DNA of 33,454 nucleotides from Xanthomonas hortorum pv. cynarae (GTDB lineage: Bacteria; Pseudomonadota; Gammaproteobacteria; Xanthomonadales; Xanthomonadaceae). The position numbers and the translations under genes were made by a program. The notes under the pieces were generated by a model. That model was not told the DNA's origin. It searched no databases and saw nothing but the letters and a program-made list of their open reading frames with translations. Location of the stretch: the NCBI RefSeq assembly GCF_002939985.1, contig NZ_MDFM01000044.1, forward strand, positions 1 to 33,454, read 5' to 3'. This document shows positions 1-10,214 of the stretch, one piece after another (position 1 is the first letter of the stretch; each line of letters begins with the position of its first letter).

Positions 1-54
1 GCTCTTGCGCATGGTGGTCTCCTTGGTGGCTAGTGTGCCGGAGACCTCTAGATT

Positions 55-318
55 ATGGCTGGATCAATTTTACGGGAGGCTGACACCGGTGCACGTTGGC
101 TCAACGTGGTGCTGGGCAATCTCAAGCGCGCCATCAGTGGCGTGTATCACGCCATCGCGCAAGGCAAATACGCAAGGCGTTACCTGGGAGAAGCGGCCTA
201 TCGTTTTAATCGTCGATTCCGCTTGCGCGAGATGCTGCCACGACTTGCCACGGCCATGATGCAATCCACACCATGCTCAGAGCCGGTTTTACGTGCAGCG
301 AGCAATTTTCATGGCTGA
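55..318 (+). pseudogene. IS1595-family transposase, C-terminal remnant
   Basis: The frame encodes the end of a DDE transposase of the IS1595 (ISXO2-like) family. The stretch WLNVVLGNLKRAISGVYHAI followed by RYLGEAAYRFNRRF matches the family's typical C-terminal block (W-N-x-VLGN-K-AI-G-YHA ... YRFNRRF). Only about 85 codons remain of a protein that is normally around 300 residues. A stop codon lies in frame at 49-51, just upstream, so the catalytic domain is missing and the ATG at 55 is incidental. No terminal inverted repeat is obvious. It is best read as a dead fragment left by an older insertion at the edge of the Rhs locus. The family call is firm; the exact 5' limit of the remnant is uncertain. 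Confidence 0.75.
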
Positions 319-406
319 GAGTCGGGGCTAATCAGGTTCATCTTTGCACTTTATTTTCACCGCATTTTGACTTAGTAGGCCGCGGGCACATTCATTAGAT
401 CAATTA

Positions 407-775
407 TCATTTCTGGGATCTGATCTTCATAATTCTTGACCAGGTTGTGTTGTCGCTACTTTCCCAAACTGCGTCAAGCATCTTCCTGAAAACCGGATTT
501 TGCTCAGCTTCAACTTCTATTTGATCGATAAAGCGATTGCCATGCGAGTCAATTAAATCTTCAAGCGGTCCAGCGCCCGCAATACTGATGACGCCTTCCG
601 GTGGATTGCGTCGGCTTATTTCCACAAGGGCTTCCCAACAGGCTTCTGGCTTCGATTCCATTAGTTCGAAAAATAGGTCTACAGCCCACCAAAGTGGATC
701 TTCGGCATTGGTGATATGGCGCTTCTGTGCCTCAATGTAAGTCTGAGCCCAGCGTTGGATTTCATTAGATTTCAT
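407..775 (-). CDS. DUF6869-like protein, probable immunity partner of the Rhs toxin
   Basis: A 122-residue acidic cytoplasmic protein without signal peptide or membrane segment. The pattern PLWWAVDLFFEL ... PEACWEALVEI ... GAGPLEDLIDSHGNRFIDQIE ... NPVFRKMLDAVW ... WSRI follows the DUF6869 family as I remember it (the aGPLEdLl-HG-FI block is the clearest). I chose the ATG at 775, five bases after the Rhs stop codon, over an upstream ATG at 820 that would overlap the Rhs 3' end; CAGG lies just upstream of 775 as a weak ribosome site. Position immediately behind the Rhs C-terminal tail, same strand and near-overlap are the classic layout of a polymorphic toxin and its immunity gene (inference). 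Base composition is clearly more AT-rich than the core genes, as is the adjoining toxin tail, pointing to joint acquisition. Confidence 0.7.
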   Translation of the reverse strand: MKSNEIQRWAQTYIEAQKRHITNAEDPLWWAVDLFFELMESKPEACWEALVEISRRNPPEGVISIAGAGPLEDLIDSHGNRFIDQIEVEAEQNPVFRKMLDAVWESSDNTTWSRIMKIRSQK

Positions 776-780
776 GATTT

Positions 781-3700
781 TTAAAAGCCTGGTGCGTTTA
801 AGTTGGCGACACGTTCCCATTCGCCATACTCGGCTGGTAATGGCTTGCAGTACATTCGCACCCTTCTTAGGGCGTCGCGTAGGCGCGCTTGCAATTGAGT
901 GATTGCCTGTAAGTGGCCAGGGTCGCGACCTCTGGTCCCACCGGTTTGGAATTGAGGGATTCTTTTTGTGATCAGTTTAAAGTAGGCGTTTCGTGCGTCT
1001 GTCTTTGCTTTTTCGCAGAGCTCGTCATTGTTTTCAGGGCATAGCGCATTGGCTATTGTGAGCGACTGATCAAGCAAGGAAAAACCAGGTGTTGTTTTGG
1101 AGATTTGATAAAGTCCGCCAAGCACTCCTGCTGCGGTCGGCTCCGGTAGACGGGGGCCGCCAAAGTCATCCATGCCATTTTCTCCTTCTCCGAATCCTGG
1201 AGGTCCGATGGGAAGCGGCATAGGAAGAGGAATAGCTTGCAGCCCGTTATGATCTACGCTGCTTAGAGGTCTAGAGCTGACATAGGCGTAGGAACTCAAT
1301 CCACCTTCTAGTCCAATCGGATCGCTCTGCCCATACCGCCCCGTAGCCGCCTCGTAGTCCCGGAAATAGTTCTGACTCAACCCACTCGCTGCGTCGTACC
1401 GCTGCCCCGGAAAGCGCATATCCAACACCAGCGCTGCACCATCTCCATCAGGATCCTGATTCGGTGCGGTGTTACCGAAGGCTTCGCCCTTCAAGCTCCA
1501 CGTCCACACGGCCACATCGCGGGTTGGGTCGATCACCACGCGTGGGCTGCCCAGGTGGTCGGGTTCGATGTAGTGCAGCGTGTTGGCATTGGCCAGCAGG
1601 CCGACCGGTAGATCGTCCAGCCAGATCGCCTGTTGCTTGGGCGCGCCGTTGCTGTCGTAGTCGCCTAGCCAATGGCCGGCTTCGTCATAGAGCGTGTAGG
1701 TATTGGTGGTGCCGAGGAAGCGGCGCACCTGCTCGCCACGGCCGTTGTAGCGGTAGTTCATCACCAGCGCGCCTGCACGCTTGGCCATGCTCATGCGGCC
1801 GGATGCATCGTAGGAGAACTCCCTCGCTTTGCCGCCGATCGTCAGCGTATTTCCCGCTTTGTCGTAAGTGCGCGCCACGCTTGCTACCGCACTCAGGCGA
1901 TGATTGGTCGCCGGATAGGTGTAGACCTGTGTCACGCCGCCGACCTTGGCGCTGAGGCGATTGCCGGTGGCGTCATAGCTATAGCCGTCGATGACTGTTC
2001 CAGTGGTACCGTCCGTGAGGGCGGTGAGGCGGCCAAGGGTGTCGTAGCCCAGGCCGATCTCTGGTGTGGGATTGCCTGCTGGGGTGAGCGCGGTGAGATT
2101 GCCGACAGGATCGAAGCCGAAGCCCACTTCCAGTCCGCCCGGGCGGGTGTCCCGGATAGCCTGTGGGCGATAGTCCAGATCGTACTGGCGGGCGAGGGTG
2201 CGGCCATTGCCGTAGGTCCAGCCGGCGGCCGGGCCGAACGGATAGTAGCTGGCGTTGCTCAGCAGTACCTGGCGGCTGCCACCGGCCGGGGTAACGCCAA
2301 CTTCGGTGGTCTGGCCCTGCGCGTTGCGCAGGTAATCGACCACCGCGCCATCCGGATAGGTCATGCGCCGCAGCTGCCCTCCGACCGTGTAGTCGTAACG
2401 CAGCACTAGTACTTTGCCGTTGCTGGTCTGCACCTTGCGGGTAACATCGCCAAACGCGTTGTAGCAATATTCGGTGGTGCCACTAGCATCGCTCATGCGC
2501 GACAGGCGGCCGACAACAAACGCTTCGCCGGCCGCACAGACCGTCGGCACAACGTCGTAGGCGTAACTGATATCCAGGCCGTCGGTTGGCTTTGGATAGG
2601 TCAGCTTGGTGAGGCGATTGAGCGCGTCATAGCCGTAAGTCGTGATAACCCCACGCGCATCGGTCTGAGTGGCGCGGTTGCCGGCGCTGTCGTAGGTGTA
2701 AGCGGTGACGCCGGTATCTGGACTGGCCAGTTTTGTCAGGTCGCCAAACCCGTTGTACTCGTACGTGGTGCCCAATCCCTTTGGATCGCTGACCTTGGCC
2801 AGGTTGCCTTGGTAGTCGTAAGTAAATTTGGTTTCGGCCTTGATGCCGCTGGCGTCCTGCAAGCTGCGTGCGAGCCTGTTCAGCGGGTCATACTCGCTCA
2901 GCGTGGCGGTACCCAACGCGTCATTCACTGCGACGGTGTTGCCTTTTGCATCGTAAGCGAAATCGGTCGGATCACTTGCAGCCGTTGCCTGCGTCTTGAG
3001 TTGTCCAAGCTGGTTGTAGACGCGTGATAACGTACGCTTCAGCGTTCCGGCGACATCTCGGGTGTCTTCCTTGATCTGGTTGCCGGCGTTATCCAAGGTG
3101 TAATGCACCGTGTTACCGGCATTGTCGGCGACATCGGTCAGGCGATGCGCACCGTCATATGTGAAGGTAGTGAATCCGCCGTCAGGTTGCGTGACTTGCT
3201 TGATCAGGCCCGTGGGCCAGTAATCGATGCGTGTGATACGGTCGTCCAGGTCGCTCGCTGGATCGGCTCCGCGCACTTTGGTCGCGGTCAGCCAGCCGCG
3301 ACGGTGGTAGCTGTAGTCGGTGATGTTGCCGTTTGCATCTTTGATGGAAAGCGGACGACCTGCGCCATCGTAGGCGAGATACTCAGTCACCTGTCCAAGT
3401 GCATTGGTGGCTTTCCAAAGATCGCCTTTGCGGTGCGGGCAGGTTGTGGGCGCTCCAGCGCACGAACTATCGTCGCTTCCGTAGTAGGTGTAGGCAGTCG
3501 TATCCGGTACATCCATACGCGCACCATCGGACAGTGTGATTAGCCCCAGGATGGGGCAGCTACCCGCATCGAGAGCTGCTTGTTCGCAGTATTCATTGCG
3601 GGAGGTTCTCACTACACCGGTGACAGCGTCTGTTTGTGTCCGGGCAATTTGCTGGCCACGTCCATTGTAGGTAAGAACGGTGGACTGGCGTAACTTGCCT

Positions 3701-5577
3701 TTGGGGTCGTAAATCCTGTGTTCGAGCAGTGTGTTTTTGGCGACATCGCGAACGAACTCCTCGCGTTGTTGCTGTGCGGTACCCGCAGCCTTGACGATTG
3801 CGGATAGATATGTCGGCTGGTACTCGTACTTCGTGACGGTTCCCGCGCGATCGGTTTTCGATTGCAAGCGTCCGTCGGCTAGGTAAGTATTTTTGTCGTT
3901 TCCAGCTTCACTGGCGAGGTTCTCCAGCGATCGATACAGGCCGGATCCTGCACTGAATATCTTCTTTTCGCCAAGTGCATAGGTCACGCTTGTTGTCGTT
4001 GAGCTATCGTAGCTAAGCGAGACGGCGTCCACCTGTTCGCTTCCGGACTCCAAAGCACTACCAATGACGCGGCCATTGGGCTCGTAATTGAACGTGCCGT
4101 AGCGACGCCCATCTTCCGATGTGATGCCGGTGAGGTGATGTATCAATTTAGGATCGGCAAGACCTTGCTCGTGATAGTGATAGCGCTTTACGCTGCCATC
4201 GCCATAATCTGCTGCGGTAAGATTTGAGTCGCGATCATAGTCATAACTGATCAGGCTTCCATCGGGAAGTGTGATGGATCGTAGGCGATCAAGTGCGTAG
4301 TTGAATTGGATCTTTCTGCCGGACGCCTCGGTCGCCGATGTCAATTGTTCTTCGATGTAAGAGAGTGTGACGTCATTAGAGGGGGTTGCCGGATTTCGTA
4401 CGGATAGCAGCGCACCGTCGCGGTTGAAGTCCCGAATCTCACCAGAAGCCTCAAAGAGGCGATACTGCGCCTCTGGCGTATTCAGATAAATCATAATGCG
4501 ATTCGAGTTTGCTCCTCGATAGATGTTTCCATCTACTTTGACGAAGTTTTCGTAGTTCCCCTCCGCATCGATCAAGACGGGGGAGTACGTGTCTGTTAAG
4601 ACCAGATAGTCGCTATAGCTATGCGACCAGCCAACCGCAAAAGGGTTGTCGCGGTCGCGGAATTGAGCGAGTGAGTGGTAGTACCTGGAAAAGGGTCTCC
4701 CCGCGAACATGAAGTCGGTTTCGCTCCGCGTCTTGTCACCAGTGGTGGGGTGACAGGGGTTTGCGGTGGAGCAACTCGATATCTGGCCCGCTCTGGCGGA
4801 CATGAACGAGAAATCCGCGCTCGATCCGCACATCAGCGCTTGCGGAAGCTCGCTCTCGGTCCAGCCGCCGCCGAAGTTGGGGGAAAGTCCGGACTCACAC
4901 GAAATCAGGCGTCTCTTGTAGATCGACCAATTGAGCTTTCCCTTCGTCACCGTGCCATTGGATGCGGTGCAAGTGGTCTCGCTGCTAAAGTCTTTTTGAC
5001 CGTAGCGGATGGCATTCCCGCTCAAGCCGAGGTTGGTGGTGTTGTAGTCGCGGGTTGTTTTTCCGAGGTCGAGGCTGCATCCACTTTTGATGCGAGTGCG
5101 AAGATGCGCTAACGCAGCGCTAATCAGTTCGCCCTCGTTCGTGCAATATGTCGAATAATTTGGATCCTGCGGCGCGGCACAGCCTGGATTGCCCTGGCCG
5201 TGGACACCCATGTCAACCGTATAAATCGGATCGGCAATTTGTTTCGCTGGACGATCCAGAACGTCGTAACGTAGCGAAAGCTGCCCCGTAAGCGGATTGG
5301 TCACAGAGGTGAATGTGTGTTGGAGATACTGTCCGACGCCGGCATATCGCGTGCTGGCCGCCAACGCCGCCAGTGCCTCCACTTGCGTCGGATAGCATCC
5401 TCCCGATACGCAAAATTCAGCAGGCGGCAACGCCTGTGCCAAGACTGGCTCGATAGGAGCTGATGCAATATAGGTAGCTGTGCAAAGTACAACTCTGAGC
5501 AGCACAGTCGGCACTTTGCAAAGACGTGTGTGCGACGAACGTAATGCAGAATCAGTTTCCTGAGAAACGCTGTCCAT
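781..5577 (-). CDS. Rhs/YD-repeat polymorphic toxin-type protein
   Basis: A 1598-residue Rhs protein. The N-terminus (about residues 20-49, hydrophobic, ending VLAQA) resembles a secretion signal. Residues about 275-340 look like the DUF6531 region that opens Rhs shells (TETDFMFAGRPFSRYYHS-like with S for the first T). Residues about 430-1330 carry many YD repeats (for example AYTYDSAGNRATQTDARGVI, YGYDALNRLTKLTYP). The Rhs-associated core runs from YIEPDHLGSPRVV (about 1335) to RDYEAATGRYGQSDPIGLEGG and VDHNGL (about 1445). Beyond it is a proline-rich linker and a tail of about 140 residues with GRDPGHLQAITQLQARLR and two cysteines, which I do not recognise as a known nuclease. Rhs proteins form a shell enclosing a toxic tail delivered to rivals or hosts. 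The start has a strong AAGGAAG ribosome site. There is no PAAR domain or VgrG nearby, so the delivery route is unknown. Confidence 0.9.
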   Translation of the reverse strand: MDSVSQETDSALRSSHTRLCKVPTVLLRVVLCTATYIASAPIEPVLAQALPPAEFCVSGGCYPTQVEALAALAASTRYAGVGQYLQHTFTSVTNPLTGQLSLRYDVLDRPAKQIADPIYTVDMGVHGQGNPGCAAPQDPNYSTYCTNEGELISAALAHLRTRIKSGCSLDLGKTTRDYNTTNLGLSGNAIRYGQKDFSSETTCTASNGTVTKGKLNWSIYKRRLISCESGLSPNFGGGWTESELPQALMCGSSADFSFMSARAGQISSCSTANPCHPTTGDKTRSETDFMFAGRPFSRYYHSLAQFRDRDNPFAVGWSHSYSDYLVLTDTYSPVLIDAEGNYENFVKVDGNIYRGANSNRIMIYLNTPEAQYRLFEASGEIRDFNRDGALLSVRNPATPSNDVTLSYIEEQLTSATEASGRKIQFNYALDRLRSITLPDGSLISYDYDRDSNLTAADYGDGSVKRYHYHEQGLADPKLIHHLTGITSEDGRRYGTFNYEPNGRVIGSALESGSEQVDAVSLSYDSSTTTSVTYALGEKKIFSAGSGLYRSLENLASEAGNDKNTYLADGRLQSKTDRAGTVTKYEYQPTYLSAIVKAAGTAQQQREEFVRDVAKNTLLEHRIYDPKGKLRQSTVLTYNGRGQQIARTQTDAVTGVVRTSRNEYCEQAALDAGSCPILGLITLSDGARMDVPDTTAYTYYGSDDSSCAGAPTTCPHRKGDLWKATNALGQVTEYLAYDGAGRPLSIKDANGNITDYSYHRRGWLTATKVRGADPASDLDDRITRIDYWPTGLIKQVTQPDGGFTTFTYDGAHRLTDVADNAGNTVHYTLDNAGNQIKEDTRDVAGTLKRTLSRVYNQLGQLKTQATAASDPTDFAYDAKGNTVAVNDALGTATLSEYDPLNRLARSLQDASGIKAETKFTYDYQGNLAKVSDPKGLGTTYEYNGFGDLTKLASPDTGVTAYTYDSAGNRATQTDARGVITTYGYDALNRLTKLTYPKPTDGLDISYAYDVVPTVCAAGEAFVVGRLSRMSDASGTTEYCYNAFGDVTRKVQTSNGKVLVLRYDYTVGGQLRRMTYPDGAVVDYLRNAQGQTTEVGVTPAGGSRQVLLSNASYYPFGPAAGWTYGNGRTLARQYDLDYRPQAIRDTRPGGLEVGFGFDPVGNLTALTPAGNPTPEIGLGYDTLGRLTALTDGTTGTVIDGYSYDATGNRLSAKVGGVTQVYTYPATNHRLSAVASVARTYDKAGNTLTIGGKAREFSYDASGRMSMAKRAGALVMNYRYNGRGEQVRRFLGTTNTYTLYDEAGHWLGDYDSNGAPKQQAIWLDDLPVGLLANANTLHYIEPDHLGSPRVVIDPTRDVAVWTWSLKGEAFGNTAPNQDPDGDGAALVLDMRFPGQRYDAASGLSQNYFRDYEAATGRYGQSDPIGLEGGLSSYAYVSSRPLSSVDHNGLQAIPLPMPLPIGPPGFGEGENGMDDFGGPRLPEPTAAGVLGGLYQISKTTPGFSLLDQSLTIANALCPENNDELCEKAKTDARNAYFKLITKRIPQFQTGGTRGRDPGHLQAITQLQARLRDALRRVRMYCKPLPAEYGEWERVANLNAPGF

Positions 5578-5824
5578 GCAATCTTCCTTTGATATGAGCC
5601 TTTAGATCTCCTGTCGGCTTGGCCGACGGGAGCACTTCCTGTTTGACGCTACATCCATGCAGTCGCGTGCGAGCCTACGCCTTCATCACCATGGCGTCCA
5701 GCGCTTGGCGCCCGAATAGCAGCGGCTTGTCGAAACTGCCACGCTCAGCGACGAGGCTCAGTTCTGATAAGGATTGGCGGGGGAGGACGCCCTTTGCTAT
5801 GGAGATTGCTGTAGACACTCAAAT
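5578..5824. other. Intergenic region between rhs and htpG with a residual reading frame
   Basis: No standard gene is visible. A hairpin (arms 5610-5618 and 5622-5630, one G-U pair) lies just upstream of the rhs start. On the minus strand 5818-5675 a GTG-initiated frame of 47 codons reads as sensible protein (ending LFGRQALDAMVMKA) with no ribosome site. It could be the 3' scrap of a lost gene or a small gene; I do not recognise it. Confidence 0.3.
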
Positions 5825-5854
5825 ACAAAGACCGGCGATGACGCCGGTCTTTGT
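5825..5854 (-). terminator. Rho-independent terminator of htpG
   Basis: A perfect 12-bp stem (ACAAAGACCGGC and its complement, six-base loop GATGAC) begins about 27 bases after the htpG stop. On the minus strand it is followed by a T-rich tract (TTTGTATTT counting the stem end). The symmetric stem with A-rich and T-rich flanks could also stop transcripts arriving from the other side. Confidence 0.75.
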
Positions 5855-5880
5855 GTGTTTACCCCACCGCCACAACGGAT

Positions 5881-7785
5881 TTAGGCAGACAACTCCAGCA
5901 GCAACTTGTTCAACCGCTTCACATACCCAGCCGGATCCTTGAGGCTATCGCCAGCCGCCAACGCAGCCTGGTCGAACAAGACGCGGCTCAGGTCGCCGAA
6001 GCGGTCCATATCCTGCTCCGCATCCAGCTTTTCGATCAGTGGGTGGGCCGGGTTGAATTCGAACACCGGCTTGGTTTCCGGCACGGCCTGGCCGCTGGCT
6101 TCCAGCAGTTGGCGCATCTGCAGACCCAGGTCGCCCTGGCCGATGGCGAGGATGGCCGGGGAATCGGTCAGGCGGTGCGAGACGCGTACTTCGGCCACGT
6201 CGTCGCCGAGTGCGGCCTTGATGCGCGAGGCCAGGCCTTCCTTGGATTTGGCGACTTCTTCCTGCGCCTTCTTGTCTTCTTCAGAATCCAGCTTGCCCAG
6301 GTCCAGGTCGCCGCGTGCCACGTCCACGAACGACTTGCCGTCGAACTCGGTGAGGTAGCTCATCAGCCATTCGTCGATGCGGTCGGTGAGCAGCAGTACT
6401 TCGATGCCCTTTTTGCGAAAGACTTCGAGATGCGGGCTGTCCTTGATCTGCGCGTAGCTTTCGCCGGTGAGGTAATACAGCTTGTCCTGGCCTTCGGTCA
6501 GGCGACCGACATAATCGGCCAGGCCCACGCTCTGTGCGCCAGTGGTGTCGTGCGTCGAAGAAAAACGCAGCAGGCCGGCGATCTTTTCGCGGTTGGCATA
6601 ATCTTCGGCCGGTCCTTCCTTCAACGCCTGGCCGAAGTTGCGCCAGAACGTCACATAGTCCTCGGGCTTGTCCTTGGCCAGTTTTTCCAGCATGTCCAGC
6701 GCACGCTTGGTCAGCGCGGACTTCATCGAATCCACGACCGGGCCGGATTGCAGAATCTCGCGCGAGACATTGAGCGACAGGTCGGACGAATCCACCACGC
6801 CCTTGATGAAACGCAGGTACAGCGGCAGGAACTGCTCGGCCTGATCCAGCACGAACACGCGCTGCACATACAGCTTCAGGCCCTTGGCCGAATCGCGGTG
6901 GTACAGGTCGAACGGCGCGCGGCCGGGCACGAACAGCAGCGAGGTGTAATCCAGCTTGCCTTCGACCTTGTTATGGCTCCATGCCAGCGGGTTGCCCGCA
7001 TCGTGCGCAACGTGCTTGTAGAACTCCTGATACTCCTGCTCGCTGATCTCGCTCTTGGGGCGCGTCCACAGCGCGCTGGCGCGATTGACCGCTTCCCACT
7101 GCGGCTCGGCCGGCGCGTCGGCCTCTTCGCCGTGATGTTCCTTGCGCATTTCGATCGGCAGGCCGATATGGTCGGAATACTTCTTGAGGATGCCGCGCAG
7201 CGTCCAGCCATCGGCAAAACTATCTTCGCCTTCTTTCAGCTGCAGCACGATGCGGGTGCCGCGCTCGGGCTTGTCGATGCTGGCGATTTCGAACTCGCCT
7301 TCGCCACGCGAGGACCAATGCACGCCCTCGTTGGCGGGCAGGCCGGCGCGACGCGAATACACGTCGACCTGGTCGGCGACGATGAAGGCGCTATAGAACC
7401 CCACGCCGAACTGGCCGATCAGGTTGGCGTCCTTCTTCTGGTCGCCGCTCAGATGCTTGAGGAAGTCGGCAGTGCCGGACTTGGCGATGGTGCCCAGATG
7501 CGACACCGCATCTTCGCGGCTCATGCCGATGCCGTTGTCGTCGATGGTGACGGTGCGCGCGTCCTTGTCGTAGTCCACGCGAATGCGCAGGTCGCCGCCG
7601 CCTTCCAGCAGTTCCGGCTTCACCAATGCTTCGAAACGCAGCTTGTCGGCGGCGTCGGCGGCATTGGACACCAGCTCGCGCAGGAAGATTTCCTTGTTCG
7701 AGTACAACGAGTGGATCATCAGCTGCAGCAGCTGCTTGACCTCGGTCTGGAAGCCAAGCGTCTGCTTGTCGGTATCAACGGTCAT
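5881..7785 (-). CDS. htpG: Chaperone protein HtpG (Hsp90 homologue)
   Basis: A 634-residue cytosolic ATP-dependent chaperone, the normal length for bacterial Hsp90. The N-terminal GHKL ATPase domain (about 1-230) shows the family signatures: [21 protein letters not shown] with the catalytic Glu37 and Mg-binding Asn41, [23 protein letters not shown], and [15 protein letters not shown] (lid and ATP contacts). The middle client/ATPase-regulatory domain follows ([39 protein letters not shown] is recognisable), then the dimerisation domain to residue 634. The gene is monocistronic: divergent from rsmD across 238 bp and ended by a strong hairpin. The ribosome site before ATG 7785 is weak (GGAG further upstream than ideal), but the N-terminus aligns with the family, so the start is secure. 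Confidence 0.98.
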   Translation of the reverse strand: MTVDTDKQTLGFQTEVKQLLQLMIHSLYSNKEIFLRELVSNAADAADKLRFEALVKPELLEGGGDLRIRVDYDKDARTVTIDDNGIGMSREDAVSHLGTIAKSGTADFLKHLSGDQKKDANLIGQFGVGFYSAFIVADQVDVYSRRAGLPANEGVHWSSRGEGEFEIASIDKPERGTRIVLQLKEGEDSFADGWTLRGILKKYSDHIGLPIEMRKEHHGEEADAPAEPQWEAVNRASALWTRPKSEISEQEYQEFYKHVAHDAGNPLAWSHNKVEGKLDYTSLLFVPGRAPFDLYHRDSAKGLKLYVQRVFVLDQAEQFLPLYLRFIKGVVDSSDLSLNVSREILQSGPVVDSMKSALTKRALDMLEKLAKDKPEDYVTFWRNFGQALKEGPAEDYANREKIAGLLRFSSTHDTTGAQSVGLADYVGRLTEGQDKLYYLTGESYAQIKDSPHLEVFRKKGIEVLLLTDRIDEWLMSYLTEFDGKSFVDVARGDLDLGKLDSEEDKKAQEEVAKSKEGLASRIKAALGDDVAEVRVSHRLTDSPAILAIGQGDLGLQMRQLLEASGQAVPETKPVFEFNPAHPLIEKLDAEQDMDRFGDLSRVLFDQAALAAGDSLKDPAGYVKRLNKLLLELSA

Positions 7786-7842
7786 TGGGGTCGTGCTCCG
7801 TGGTGGTCCAGGCCGCAGTGCGGCCGATGGCCTGGGGGATGA

Positions 7843-9150
<1,308 letters not shown>

Positions 9151-9197
9151 TTCTCTAGCAGTCACATCACCACATGCTTTTCAAAGGGAGGAGTTTC

Positions 9198-9695
9198 ATG
9201 AAACACACAATGCGCGCGCTGGTGCTCGCTTCGATTGCCGCTCTGGCTGTCACCGCCTGCAAGAAGGAAGAGCCGGCACCGACCGCCGCCGCAGCCCCGG
9301 CTGCGCTGACCGCACCGTCCAAGGACGACAACGCCGGCTGGAAGAAGTACCTGCAGGAAGTGGTTGGCCAGAACCTGGGCGCCACCACCAACAGCCCGTT
9401 CCTGTACTACTTGCCGCCGGAGTCCGATGCCGAGTTCGCCGGCAGCTACGAGCGTCAGCTGGAAAGCGTCAAGACCGCACTCGCCCGTGGCGTGCAGCCG
9501 GGCAACATGCTGGCCTTCGGCTCGTCGGCCTCGACCAAGATGGCCGACCTGATCGACGCCGCGTTCAAGGACGTGCCGGCCGATTCGATGAAGGGCGTGC
9601 GCGTGTTGTTCATCGGCAATGCCGCCGAGAATGCGCGCGTGCAGACCATCGTCCAGCCCAAGGGCGTGGAATACACCTTCGTTGAAGCCAAGTAA
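9198..9695 (+). CDS. Putative lipoprotein of unknown function
   Basis: A 165-residue protein with a lipoprotein signal: MKHTMRALVLASIAALAVTAC, lipobox VTAC with Cys21, followed by an Ala/Pro/Lys/Glu-rich tether (KKEEPAPTAAAAPAA) and a soluble domain of about 115 residues. I chose ATG 9198 because AGGGAGGAG lies five bases upstream; an in-frame upstream start at 9174 would spoil the signal peptide. The residues after Cys (KK) predict outer-membrane retention. The domain contains GWKKYLQEVVGQNLGATTNSPF, GNMLAFGSSASTKMADLIDAA and VRVLFIGNAAENARV, an alternating pattern that looks like a small alpha/beta fold. I do not recognise the family and assign no function. Confidence 0.85.
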   Translation: MKHTMRALVLASIAALAVTACKKEEPAPTAAAAPAALTAPSKDDNAGWKKYLQEVVGQNLGATTNSPFLYYLPPESDAEFAGSYERQLESVKTALARGVQPGNMLAFGSSASTKMADLIDAAFKDVPADSMKGVRVLFIGNAAENARVQTIVQPKGVEYTFVEAK

Positions 9696-9705
9696 TGCCG
9701 TACCA

Positions 9706-9808
9706 GGCCGGATGCGCGGGAGGGCGCATCCGGCCGCAGCATGCGGATCCAGCCGCATGCTGCTGAATTCGCATGCCACCGGAGCCGGCCGTGTCAGGCC
9801 GGTCTCCG
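9706..9808. repeat. Three tandem GC-rich hairpins downstream of the lipoprotein gene
   Basis: Three inverted repeats follow in line: a perfect 12-bp stem (9706-9717 with 9724-9735), a perfect 11-bp stem (9736-9746 with 9753-9763), and an 11-bp stem with one bulge (9780-9790 with 9797-9808). The first begins ten bases after the lipoprotein stop, so it may end or protect that transcript; there is no T-tract. The arrangement resembles a REP cluster. Confidence 0.6.
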
Positions 9809-9929
9809 ACAGCGCCCACGGCGTTGTCCCTTGGTTGATCCGCGCCATGTGCGCCTGCTTGCAGCAGTACGTTGCGTTCCAGCGCCTGCGGTTGAATCGC
9901 GCTGCGGCGCATCGCATGGTGTTGCCGAT

Positions 9930-10214
9930 ATGTCGCTGAAAATCAACGAGCTCTGCGTCAACTGCGATGTCTGCGAGCCGGCGTGCCCGAATCAGGCCAT
10001 CTCGATGGGCGAAACCATCTACGTCATCGACCCGGCACGCTGCACCGAGTGCGTGGGCCATTTCGACGAGGCGCAATGCGTGGTGGTGTGCCCGGTCGAA
10101 TGCATCGACCCGGATCCGGCCATCCCGGAAACCCATGATCAATTGCTCGCCAAGCTCATGCAGCTGCAGCGCGATCACCCCGAACTGTACGAACAGGAGC
10201 CTCCCGCCCCGTGA
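9930..10214 (+). CDS. YfhL-type 2[4Fe-4S] ferredoxin
   Basis: A 94-residue cytosolic electron carrier. Two cluster-binding motifs are visible: CVNCDVCEPACP near the N-terminus (C-x2-C-x2-C-x3-CP) and CTECVGHFDEAQCVVVCPVEC (C-x2-C-x8-C-x3-C-x3-C). The longer spacing in the second motif and the C-terminal extension of about 30 residues are typical of the YfhL/Fdx dicluster ferredoxins rather than clostridial ones. The start ATG at 9930 opens MSLKINELCVNCD; no good ribosome site is seen. It overlaps ggt by four bases (GTGA). The redox partner is not indicated by the neighbours. Confidence 0.93.
   Translation: MSLKINELCVNCDVCEPACPNQAISMGETIYVIDPARCTECVGHFDEAQCVVVCPVECIDPDPAIPETHDQLLAKLMQLQRDHPELYEQEPPAP

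Noticed and set aside
1672..2409. Plus-strand frames opposite the Rhs repeats
   Set aside because: They are shadows of the YD-repeat frame, without motif or start signal.
5851..7842. Plus-strand open frame of 663 codons opposite htpG
   Set aside because: It mirrors the htpG coding strand in a GC-rich gene; its translation is repetitive in Gln, Ala, Val and His, has no domain and no ribosome site, whereas HtpG is unmistakable.
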